Origin: Trichuris trichiura
Taxonomy: Eukaryota; Nematoda; Enoplea; Trichinellida; Trichuridae
Length of the DNA: 64,000 nucleotides
Direction of reading: 5' to 3'
NCBI GenBank assembly: GCA_037903355.1
Contig: JBAJFE010000050.1
Span: forward strand, 620,001 to 684,000
Part shown: positions 46,501 to 58,500 of the stretch, one piece after another
Position numbering within the stretch: the first letter of the stretch is position 1
How the letters are laid out: every line of letters starts with the position of its first letter
Notes under the pieces: generated by a model
Databases searched by the model: none
What the model was told of the DNA's origin: nothing
The model's input: only the letters and a program-made list of their open reading frames with translations
Made by a program: the position numbers and the translations under genes

Positions 46501-49500
46501 ACCCTTTGGGCTACGGACTCGGGCATCCCTCCTTTGAGCAGCTCCACGCTGCTTAGCCTACGAGTATACCATCAAGAAGATGAGCCTAAAATGGTCAGAA
46601 TCCATCTGGACATCCCGGAGGACACGCCGGTCAACAAAGTGGTTCGTACGCTGCCCGGCGGGAACTTTGCCGCCTTACAAGGCAGCATAGATAATGAGCT
46701 TTTTGGAGTATTCCCTGACGGTGGGGTGTACGTGAAGAGAAAGCTTGATTACGAAATGCAAAATTTTCAAAAGCTGACAGTACGCTCGGGACGAACTTTA
46801 ATTGACTTGGACATATCCATAACGGACGTGAACGACAACGCTCCGACGTTTGTTAAGGGCACTTTTCGTTTTTCCATTGAGGAGAATCAACCGCCGCTGA
46901 CCTACGTTGGAACCGTGTTGGCCCAAGACGCGGACGCTGAGCTTAACGGAGCTGTGCGCTACCGGATAATACATCCGGACGATCGTCGTCTCTTTTCCGT
47001 TAATCCGATTACGGGTGATTTAGTCAGCTTGGCTCCTTTGGACAGGGAAGAGTTGCAACGAGTAACCCGAAACGCTGTCGTCTCCTTTGGCGTGGAGGCT
47101 TACGATTTGGGATACCCGAAGGCGCTGAAGAGCCAATGCCGCGTTGTGGTCGAAGTGACCGACCAAAATGACCACCCGCCCCAGTTTACGCTGGATATGT
47201 ATACCGCCATTATGTTGGAGAGCAAAGAGCTCGGTTCCGAAGTCCTAAGGATCAGCGCCCGCGACGAGGACGCAGGCGTCAATGGTCTGGTAAAGTTTTA
47301 TATGGATGCAGGCGATTTGGATAGTCATTTTGAGCTGGACGAAGCCAGCGGACAGCTGACCCTCCTGAAGGAGTTGGACCGCGAAGACCGCGCCTTATAC
47401 CGCCTTAGGTTTCGCGCTACAGACTGCGGCACGCCTCCGTTGAGCAGCTACGCGTGGGCGACTATTGTTATTCTCGATGTCAATGACAATCCGCCGAGGT
47501 TCACCTCCAACTTTTCTTTGGTCGAAGTCGCTGAGGATACAGCGTTGGGCAGCTGCGTTTTTCAAGCGAACGCGAAAGATCCGGACGCCATGAACTTCGG
47601 AACCATCTCCTATTCGTTCCCGGCCGGTCTCATATCGGGTCCCTTCCAGTTGGACCGTAGAAGCGGTTGTTTGACCTTGATCAAGCCTTTGGACTTTGAG
47701 AAGGTCAGAAACTACAGCGTCGTTATTATAGCTTCGGACGGAGGTAGCCCAAGTCTGTCGTCGTCAACTGAGGTCCATATCCAAGTCGTCGACGTCAATG
47801 ACAACGCCCCTATTTTCAAAACGCGAAGTCTTGTTGGTCAGATGGACCCGGATGTCCAAGCCGGAACCGAAGTTCTAACCATCGTTGCCAGCGACGCGGA
47901 CTCGGGGCTTAACGGTCTTCTTCGTTTTTCCATATTGCATCAACACCCCGATGGTATATTTAAAATCGATCCCGCGTCAGGGGTCGTCTCTACAAGGCTT
48001 CAATTGGACAACGCTTGGACGACACTTACAAGTTGCTGGTGGAGGTCGAAGACCAGGCTGAGCCCTCGTGGCTAAGGAAGTCGACTAGACGTCTTGCTAC
48101 CATAGCCATTAGGGAGCCGGCTGACAGTCTGGACCCGCTTAACGACGTCCAATCCTTAATATTGCCTAGTATGCCTCGAGCTGGTCAGCTTGTGGGCAGA
48201 GTCCGCAAAGACCACGCGGCTACGTTGGAAATGGCGCCAAATTCGACCCATCTCCCTTTCGCCGTTACTAGTCAAGGCGCTGTTTACTTGAAAAGCCATA
48301 TTCGGAGAGCCGAAGCAGTGTACACGCTTTGGCTGCAGGCTACGGACCGTCAAAATCGATCATTCGACATTAGGGTTCATCTCCTTTGGAATGGACGTCG
48401 TTCGGAAGAATTTCAATTTGAGAAAGGGGCGTATTCCTTCCGCCTTTCCCGCCTAGCGCCGGTTGGCACCGAAATAGGGTACATTTCCGTACGACGAAGT
48501 CCGTCAGCTCGCGGTGTTCAATATTTCATTGTCAATGCCGATCGCCAGCTGGCCATAGGCTTGGACAAAGATTCCGGCCGCCTAACGGTGGTCAAGCGAG
48601 CGAAGGGCGATGGTCAAGAAAACTTTTTAATAACAGTGGTTGCGGTTAGCCCGGAAGCGTTGGACGCTGGTCAGTCGCCAATGGCCGAATGTACGGTAAG
48701 TAATAGAAAATAATTCAATGTTGTGACCCCAACTTTGAAGGTCACTTGTCAGGTAGGCTTTTTTTGTTAATGAGACCACCTTTTCCTGTCGGCTCGCTTG
48801 GTCGTTTCCTGCCTGCTTTGTTACCATTCGCGATGTATGTAGGTTAAGCAAGACAGATAAGGTATGCTGATACGGACACCTGTCAGCGTCGTAATGAAAT
48901 GCTCTTCCTTTCAATGAGCGGTGCATGTTGGCGAGCCGCCAAGCGTGGCAGCCCCAACTGGAGTCAATTTATAATTATGCTCGTATCCGTATTTGCTTTT
49001 TGCATGACAACGCTTTATCAAAAGGCAAATACGCTCAGCATCGAAAGGTCAGCCAGTTGAATCCCTTAAACTTGTTTATCTATAATTGAAGAGAGCTTAT
49101 CTCCCTCTCTCTCTCTCTCTCAGCTTACCATTATATAATTCGCCCGCGCTATTGTCGCTTTAAGAAGAGAGAAAGAGCAGGATGTCAGTCCTTTATCCAT
49201 TAGACCATTGATTATGGCACAACTCCTTCTTGTACATAAATGGCGTGAACGCTAAGGTCAGCAATGCGAGGGGTCACATTGGTTTTTCGGCTGGTCAAGT
49301 TTTCCTATGTTTGTCCTGCGGGAGAGTTGACCCGTCGTGTTAGCTTGCGCAGCAGACTCCTTTTAGCCCTGGTGGGCCTATTTTTAAAAAAAGGAGCTGA
49401 AAAGAGACTGCTCTGCATTGCTTATTGTAAGTTGGAATTTTTTCCGGCCCGTTGAATCGCCCAAGTGGTCAACCGTTGTTCGATTCGTCACCTTGTCAGC

Positions 49501-52500
49501 TCGGAGGCCCAAGTTAACCTTTGCTGGCTGGCGGGCGCTGTTCATTTCCGCTTTCGAATTGCACTACTTGCCACATAAGGCAGCTGTTGATCTCGACGTA
49601 GCACCTGTCGCAGGTCGTACGAAGGCAATATGTCAATCGTTGTAGTTGCATAGCGATTAGAAGTAGAGCATACATGGCTTTAATCACCGTGTCGTTAATA
49701 AGCCTTTACAAAAGCACCGTCGATCCGCTTTGCGTCCGTTTGCCGAGCAGCTGTTTGCAAAACAACAGCTCATCCGGCTTTAGCATGCTTGACATGACCA
49801 TTATTTGAATATGCGCATTGTAGAAGAGGGTAAAACTAGTATTTTGAGGGTAAAACATCTGGAAAGTAAACTCGTTAGAAAAAAGCGCTTATTGTCAAAA
49901 CAATGGAAATATGCAGCGGGAAAGCCCTTGTAGAGGCAAAATAAAGATTGCTCTCATTCTCTGAGCATTATTTTAAAAGAAAGGTTAATCACTACCGTAG
50001 AATTCTCATTTGCGGGTAAGTGATCACTTTTGAGCTTAATAGTCAATAGCTTAAGGCGGCAAAGACTTAAGTATGGCCAGTTTTCATTCTGGCGTTGTTA
50101 TATAGCTAAGGAAGTTAAATAATAAAATTATTTAAAGTTACACTTTTCCGCGTTAAGTCGGAGCGCGCGTTAGTCCTTGGTATTGGCAGAGGGCGTAGCT
50201 GCTCCCGCGCTTTCTTTTTCTTTCGAGTGGACAACGCTGAGGCGTATACGATCCGTGACCATTGACGGCAACTGGATCAACATACCGAACGTGGGCCAAG
50301 GTCGTCTCAGGGCAACCGAATCTCCACTTGACCAAGGTGAATGGGTACAAAATATCCTTTTGATTGCGAAACATAGACGGAAAGGCGCAATTGTTGTTTA
50401 CTCTTCACTGGTCAACGGGTGTCTAGAATGAGCGACCCCATTTTGGCTATGTCCTCCTTAAGGTCACTGGCCGACGCCGCGTGAGGCTTTATTCTTAGCA
50501 TTTTCATTTTGACCACATTTGTCGAGTTTACAATGCGCGCCAACTGACCAACACGTGCAACAATGGGCGCCAGCGATGGTCATCTCTTGCGTGCGCGCGC
50601 GAAGGTCGCCGCCTGCTGTCCTTCGTTGCTGTTTGCGTCCGGGAGGTCGAGGGATCTTTTTCGTTTGAGATTTCCGTTTGTAAACAACCAATGGCCTTTT
50701 CGTTGGAATTGACAATGAATCGCCAGGCATAGTTCGTCTTGAGAGCGTAAGGCTAATGCTGCCGCAGAAGCATGGCAGCTTGGGCAACAGCAAACAAAAA
50801 CTGAAGGTGAACGATCTGTAAACTGACCATGCTAATGGTTTCCAACAAAGAGTCGAACGGAGCCGTTGTTCACCTTTTCATTTTCCCACATAACAAAATC
50901 ATTCTTCCTTGGCCAACGTCTGCGTACATTGTGCCGGCTCGTCGTAGGTAAACATTGATGGGATGTGGACAGTCGAAAAGCGCGGTCAAATTCTTCGTTT
51001 CGCCTTGTCCTTAAAAAGGAAATTAAAATTTTGTCCATAGAGTATTCTCACTTAGGTTCTGCAGCATTTTCTTCAGAGCCAAAGCGGCAAAGTAGGGCTA
51101 AATTCAAAAAAGAGAAGTTTTCCAATGCCTTATCGCTTGCAAAGACGGGCAAGCACGTACGGTTGCTAAAGCTGGCACGTTGGTTTGAAAATAAGCCGGC
51201 GTTTATGCAAATTTTGTGATTGCGTTTGAATTTTTAGAATTGTACAGTACACTTGTTGATTTTCAGGTAAACATCTCAATTTCCGCAAGAAACGAAGCGC
51301 TTTTGCAGCTTTCCGAAGACTTCTATAGGCTGCAGGTTGCCGAATCGGCTCCCGCCGGAAGCGTAGTTGCAACTGTTGGTTGCGCTAAGAGGGAGTGCGG
51401 CGACGAACTTCGCTACTCGTTGATCGATTGCGACAGCGAGTTTGCCGTTCATCCCAAAACGGGAACTATTTCGACGAAAGCATCTTTGGACGGGAGAAGT
51501 CGAAACTTCTACGTTTGCATTGTTCGCTTGGAAAGCGGCGGGAAGTTTGTTTCCGCCCCTATTGAAATTACGGTAGTCGATGTCAATGATCACCGACCAA
51601 AATTTAACAATGAAACTTATCTGTTCCGTCTTGATGGTCAGTTTATTCGCGGACAGTTAATCGGAAGGGTCCACGCGGTAGACGAAGATTTTGGAGCCAA
51701 TGCAGCGATAAAGTATAGCTTAAATCAAAGCCAGAAGGCATCGTCCTTTGTCCATCTCGACCCTAACACTGGTTTGCTCTACGTAAAATCTTTCTGGGAC
51801 ATTAACAAGGTAGTTAACAGGACAAACGCCTCGTGCTAGTAATTACTGTATGATTTTCAGGTTCCTTTGTTGAAGTTTGAAGTTCACGCGACCGATGGTG
51901 GTCAGCCTCCGCTGAACGGATCGTCCCAAGTTGTTATTGTAGTCGAGAAGCTGGATGGTTTGCCGGAATTCGAATTCCCTCTATACGAAATTGCCGTCTA
52001 CGAAAACGCATCTATCGAAGATGCTTTGCAGTCTCTTCATTTAATATCTGGAAAAGGTACGAAGCTATTACCCATTCCTACCATTATAAGTTTTTCTAAA
52101 CTGACCGTATATTTGTTTGTTCACCCTAAAATTTGCTGCTTGCGCTTATATTTAGCTTGAATAATAATAAGTCAAGAAAAATAACATTATCATTCTTGTT
52201 GTTGGGCAGATTTTTATAAAATATACTTTTTAGAGCATCGGTACTTTTATCATATACTGCATGGCGACCCTGAAGAACAGTTTTGGGTTTCCCGCGCAGC
52301 CGTTCTCTACCTTAACAAACCCTTGGATCGCGAAAAACGTCATGTTCACCATTTGACAGTTGTCGCTCATGATCAACCCACCGTAGAGAAGAGCAGTTAT
52401 AGCGTTTCAACTACCGTATCCGTAGAAGTTCTGGATATAAATGACAATGCGCCCATCTTCACGTCGCCTTCGGTCTTCGTAGCGAATTGCCAGTCCTTAC

Positions 52501-55500
52501 CGGGGACGATTGTGGGACAAGTGAAGGCTGTTGATCCGGATAAAGGCCTAAATGGACATGTTCGCTACATAGTTGACCCTTCCAGCGGAGGCGAATTCAG
52601 TTTGGATCCCCTAAGAGGGCTTTTGAAAGTTAATAGAGCATTAAACGAAAGCCAAAGCATGGAGTACAACCTTACCATTTGGGCTTTTGATCACGGCGAG
52701 CCGAGCATGAATTCATCGATGGACTTGAGAATATTAATAATTGGCTGTTCTTTCAACCGGACGAATATAGAAATGAAACAAAACAGGGCAACGGTAGGCG
52801 ACTTGAAAGTAGAACTTGCTTTTATCTTATCTTTATTTTAAGATCTCGGAGGAAACTTCCCCGGGAACTGTAGTTCTTACCTTTGGACTGAATGATTCGC
52901 AGGATGCTGCGTTTTGGATCTCTCCGGGAAGCCACCAGGGCGATTTCGTCATGACTCAAACAGGCGACGTGCTCGTAGGGCGTCGCTTAAGCTACGAAAG
53001 GCAAAAGACATACCAGCTCGAGTTGAACATGCGAAATGGCGCTAATTTCAACGAGGCGAACACGTTGAGTTTTCAAGCAACCATAGAAGTAATGGACGAG
53101 AGTAATAACGCTCCAGTTTTCTTCGAGAATCCCGTGCGCTTGGATGCCGTGGAGAACACGATTCCGGAAGGGCGGTCGGCTATTCTTGGCTGCGTTAAAG
53201 CCGTGGACAGCGATTTTGGGCAGAACGCTCGTGTAACATATTCCATAGTAGGCGGAAATGGCAGCGTGTTCGAAGTTGATCCGACAACCGGCGAAATACG
53301 ACTACTGCAATCGTTGGATCGCGAAGAGAAGGCAAATCATAGTCTACAAATTCAAGCAACCGATGCAGGTACATTTCGGACGCTGAATAAATAGTACGGT
53401 GCTTTTTAAATTCTTTTTTTATTTTCAGGTTTTCCTGCCTTGACTTCAATAGCTTACGTTTTCGTCAACGTAATTGATCTTAATGACAATGCCCCCGTTT
53501 TCGTAGAGCCATACTACTACGGCGAAATTGTTGAAAATCGCATTCCCGGCAAGGTTTTACTGCAACTGGTCGCTACGGACGCGGACGAAGGCGACAACGG
53601 GTTGGTCGTGTATAGGCTTTTGGATTCGAATGTCCCCTTCGCTGTCGATCGCGAAACGGGGATTTTGACCGTAACCGAACCTCTTGACCGCGAGCGGAAA
53701 TCCGCTTGGATTCTACGGGCCGTTGCCGAAGACTGCGGGCCAAATTCGTTGACATCCGAAAGCGTGGAGGTTCGGATCGTTGTACTCGACGAAAATGACA
53801 ACAGTCCTGTATTTGGCAACACGCGGCAAAACATCTACGTTATGAACTCGTTGCGAGCTGGTAAGTCGACATATTTGACGGAACTGTCAGGTTTTGTGAG
53901 CTCATATCTAATATAATATTGCTAGCAAACCTTTTCCTTAGTGTCCTTGAATTAATATTTCTTATAAGGGTAAAATTTAGTATTTTTTATTTGATAGTTT
54001 TTTTAAAAAATCGATAGCTTACTGTATTTTATCTTCCCTGAAAATCAAGTTTACTTCTCGCGTAAGGGTAAAGTAATGCGGTTGTTCTCTAGGCGATTTC
54101 GTGTACGCAATTGATGCAAGCGATGCGGACGATGGACCAAACGGACGACTGAAATACTCTTTAAGCGAAGAGGGTGATGGACACCAGTTTAAAATAAATA
54201 GCACTACTGGAGTAATAACGGCAGTTTCTTATCTGAGCATGTCCGACAGTTATCGTATTGGCGTACGCGTAACGGACGAGGGTCAGCCTGAACGTGAGGC
54301 ATTTCTTAGCTTGCAGTTGATAACTCGTCCTCCGTCAGAGTTTCCTCTTTTCCAAAATGAAGAAGAGCAGTTTTTAACAGTATCCGAAAACGACCACAAT
54401 GCTCATATAGGGTCCGTTGAAGCTCGTTCGCCTAAGCAAGCGCCTTTCAATCGAATTCGATATTTTATAGCAGCTGGAAATGATGGTGGCGCTTTTCGTG
54501 TAGATTCCGAGTCTGGTGACTTATTCAGCACCGAAAAATTGGATTACGAATTTCGAAATCATTACGAGCTCGTAGTTGCAGCTATGGACAGTGACAGTCC
54601 CCAACTTGAAAGCTTTACGTTGGTCAACATCCGATTGACGGATGTTAATGATAATGCACCCACGTTTGACAGAAATGTGTACAGGGCAACGATACTTGAA
54701 GAGGAACCAGCGCCTATGCCTGTTGTTCACGTGCATGCAACCGATAAGGACAGCGGTCTCAATGGGCGCATTGTCTATACGTTAGGTCCCATGGAGTCGT
54801 TGGCGCTGTTTGATATCGATTCGCAAACTGGCCTTATCACAGCTATGCAAAGTTTGGACAGGGAAAAAGCTTCATTTTATCGATTGTTTGTTACCGCTAC
54901 CGATGGAGGTGAACCTCGTCTATCCAGCGAGGCTGTAGTCCTTGTCAGCGTTGAAGACAGGAATGATAGCCCGCCAAGATTCGCCCATCTTTTCTCGGCT
55001 GCGATACGCGAAGACGCTCCCGTCGGTTCCTACGTAACCCAGGTGACGTCAATGGACGCGGACTTGAATTCCAACAATACGTACCAAATTAGCATGGACC
55101 AAAATGGCCTCTTCGCCGTGGACCCTCTGACAGGCGTGATCACTTTGAGCGGGAAATTGGACAGAGAGGCTTGTCCGATTCACAGGTTGAGCGTTGCTGT
55201 CTTGGACGGTGTATGGCGGGTGGAAACTAGCCTGACCATTACGGTTGAGGATGTCAACGACAATGCGCCCGTCTTTTCTAAATCTTCCTACAGCTTCTTT
55301 GTTTCCGACTTGGATCCCATTCCGGCTGTCATAGGCAAGGTACAAGCGACTGACAATGACGAAGGTTCGAACGCTTACGTAAACTATCGCCTGTTGACGT
55401 CATCTCCACTTTTCTCCGTCCACCCATTAACGGGCGAGATATCGCTTCGACGAGCGTTGATTCACCCTTCCGAAGCGCAAGGTATTGGCGAGCTGACTTT

Positions 55501-58500
55501 TGACGTCATAGCTACGGACAGCGGTCAGCCAGCCATGTTTAACGTCACCAAGGTGCTGGTTCACGTCCTGCCTCGAGGCCGTAAAGCTATTTGGTTCGTC
55601 AACCTGGCAAAACCAGTGCCAGTGCCTTTCAACCTTCCTCCTTCAACAATGATCCATCGCGTCATGGTTGGCACGTATTCAAATTTTTCCACCGTTACGT
55701 TTCACTTGGCGTCCAGCAAGAGCTTCTTCGATTTGGACCAAAGAACAGGTAAGCATTATGCAAATTTTTAATTCAAATCTACATATAGAGTATCTTTATC
55801 GTTTTTTCAAAAGGGGCTTTGAAGCTAATCAGGTTCCATTGTCATACTGTAAGTTTGCTGGGCGTCCTGTTCCACCTTCACCTAAGCTCAAGTCTAAGCC
55901 TAAGGCTTGTATTTTAGCTTAGGTGTAGGCGAAGGCGGAATAGGATAGTCGGCATGCTTACCAGAAAGGAACCTGCATTCCTCAGACGGTGGAGCGTGTA
56001 ACTGATATGCCCCTATTGTTTTGCTTATTTTACTTCATTTACATAATTTTTTTCTTAACCTTATTATCTTTAGTTTACCTATTTCCATTCGTTCAAATTC
56101 TGTTTTGGCTTGTAGGCAGTCTAAAAGAAGGTTCTTTGAATTTAAATTCGCTTCTCCCATGTTTTTAAACTGCCCGTTTATTTTGGCCACCGACGGCGGG
56201 CGCGGTTAGAGCGGGAAACGTTGTCTGAAATCTTTAAAAAATTGAATAGGCATCTTTCCGTTCAATGCAAAGAGAAATTAACCTAGCAAACGCTAAGCCG
56301 GTATCGCAGTGAGGATCTGTGTTGGCAAAAAAGTTCGCATATGCGTTGTGGAGACGCAAGATCTTAGTTCGTTGACTTCCGCGTCTTCAATGAAACATTT
56401 TCAGGTTGGCTTCGGTCAAAGGCTATGCCAGGTACGTTTTCAATGAACGAAGAAATTTCACTTCAAGTATGGGCTGAGACAGACGACGGGTTGAGAACAA
56501 GCGCTGTGATGCGTATAATTTTTACCGGCCAAAATGAGCACAAACCTGAATTCTCTCTTTCAAATTATACCGTAGTGCTTAGGGGCGATCTACAGCTTGG
56601 AAGCCATGTTTTCAAAGCTCAGGCTTACGATAAGGATGCAGGTTTGGATGGTAAAGTTACTTACAGCCTCCGCTGCTTGGAAATCGAAGAGATATGCCCG
56701 TTCTCGATTGACTCGGAAGAAGGCAATGTCAAGTTAATTAAAGCATTGAATAGAGAAAGCAGGACGTCGTATGGAGTAGAGCTTCGTGCCACTGATGGGG
56801 GTTTTGAGCCGAAAAGTACGACCACGACTTTAACTATCATTGCGCGGGATGTTAACGACGGAAGCCCTAAGTTTGACCAGCAAAAGTATGATCTAATTTT
56901 GCCTGCTTATCAAATAGCTTCCGACGATATTCTCTTTCAATTTGTGGCCAAAGACCTTGATGACGAGTCGACTAACAAAGTCGAATATAGTATAGTAGGC
57001 AGCGACGCGGTTGACCTATTCAAGTTGGATCCAACTAGCGGTCATTTGCATATGGCTAAAACCCCCGTTGGACATAGCCTTGAAGGAACTGTTGCTTTGA
57101 AAGTGCGCTGCTCAAATCTGGCCAATCGATTGTTCGGGGATACTATTCTTTTCGTCCATTTTGTCGGCGACAGACCTGCTGAGCAGGTAAAGTTTTCAAA
57201 TTCCACCTACGCCTACTCGGTGGCCCCATGGTCAGGTCGAAACCAACTGTTGGGCTATTTGGCAACTAAAATGCCAATAAGCAATAGCGAATACTTTGTT
57301 GGCGCTTCGGCCATTGATCAACCGATTAAAGTCGACGCGAAAAATGGCGCTTTGTGGATCACCGGAGCCTTCGCGGACCCACCACCAATGCTGGACATTG
57401 TTGCCAAGCGCGCCACCTGTCGTCACGTGATCGACTTTGACACAAGCTTTGTTAGGCTAAGTATGATTGGCTTGCAAGAAGATGTTGGGCCCGTGTTTAC
57501 TCACGCAAAGTATTCCGTTCGACTGCCGGAAAATGCGACCGTCAATTCCATTGCCATTTCGCTCCATCCTGTGCGCTCCCGCGTCCGCTTATGCAAATTT
57601 GCAATTTTGAGCGGCAACACGGGTGGAGTATTTGCGATGAGCGGAAATGGGGATTTGCTGGTACAAAAGGAGCTCGACTGGGAGACGCTAAGTCGATACG
57701 AACTGTTAATAGGCGCTTCACTTCCATCAACCGAGCAAATAGTGGACACAACGGTTGTTTCCATTGAGGTTGAGGATATGAATGACCACTCGCCAATGTT
57801 GAATGAGGCTAACCGAGTAGGCTACGTAGCGGAAAACGATCCGATCGGAACGCAGATAATGATATTGTTGCCTTACGACTTGGACTCGCCAAGACATCAG
57901 GGACCCTTCTTCTTCGCTCTCGTCAATGAGTCGGCAACGATGTTTCGCATCGACTCCAGAACGGGTATTCTCAGTACAACCGCATTGCTGGATCGCGAGC
58001 AGTGCGAGTTGCACAAACTTAGCGTTGCCATTACGGACAATGGAAATCCTCCAAAGACATCCGTGGAAGAAGTGCGCATTGTTGTGCAAGATATCAACGA
58101 CGAGGCGCCGCGGGAAGCCACCTTAACTCTGGACGTAGTCGCTGCACAGTTGCAGTCGTTTGCCGGAATCGTCGTACCCGTCCATCCGTTGGATTTTGAC
58201 CAGACGGGTCGGTACAGCTGCAAACCGCTGCAAGTGGATTCGAACGTAATGGTAGATGACTACTGTATGTTAACGATTCGCAGGTTGCCAAAAATGGCGC
58301 GAAACTTTGCGCTTCGATTGAACGGCAATGATGGAAAACACGACGCGGTCAGCTACGACGTATTGGCTAATTTTGAGCATGTCGACAAGGAGATATGGCG
58401 CAACTGCGTTACGTTGGATGTGAGCGGGATAAGGTCGGACTTGTTTCGTACGATTTTGAACCCTTTGCGAGGCGCCTTTGAAAATGAAGGCTACAGTTGT

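Noticed and set aside
50177..50431. 84-codon protein-like frame within FAT intron 2
   Set aside because: No splice sites in a compatible phase and no recognisable domain. The flanking cadherin exons join correctly without it.
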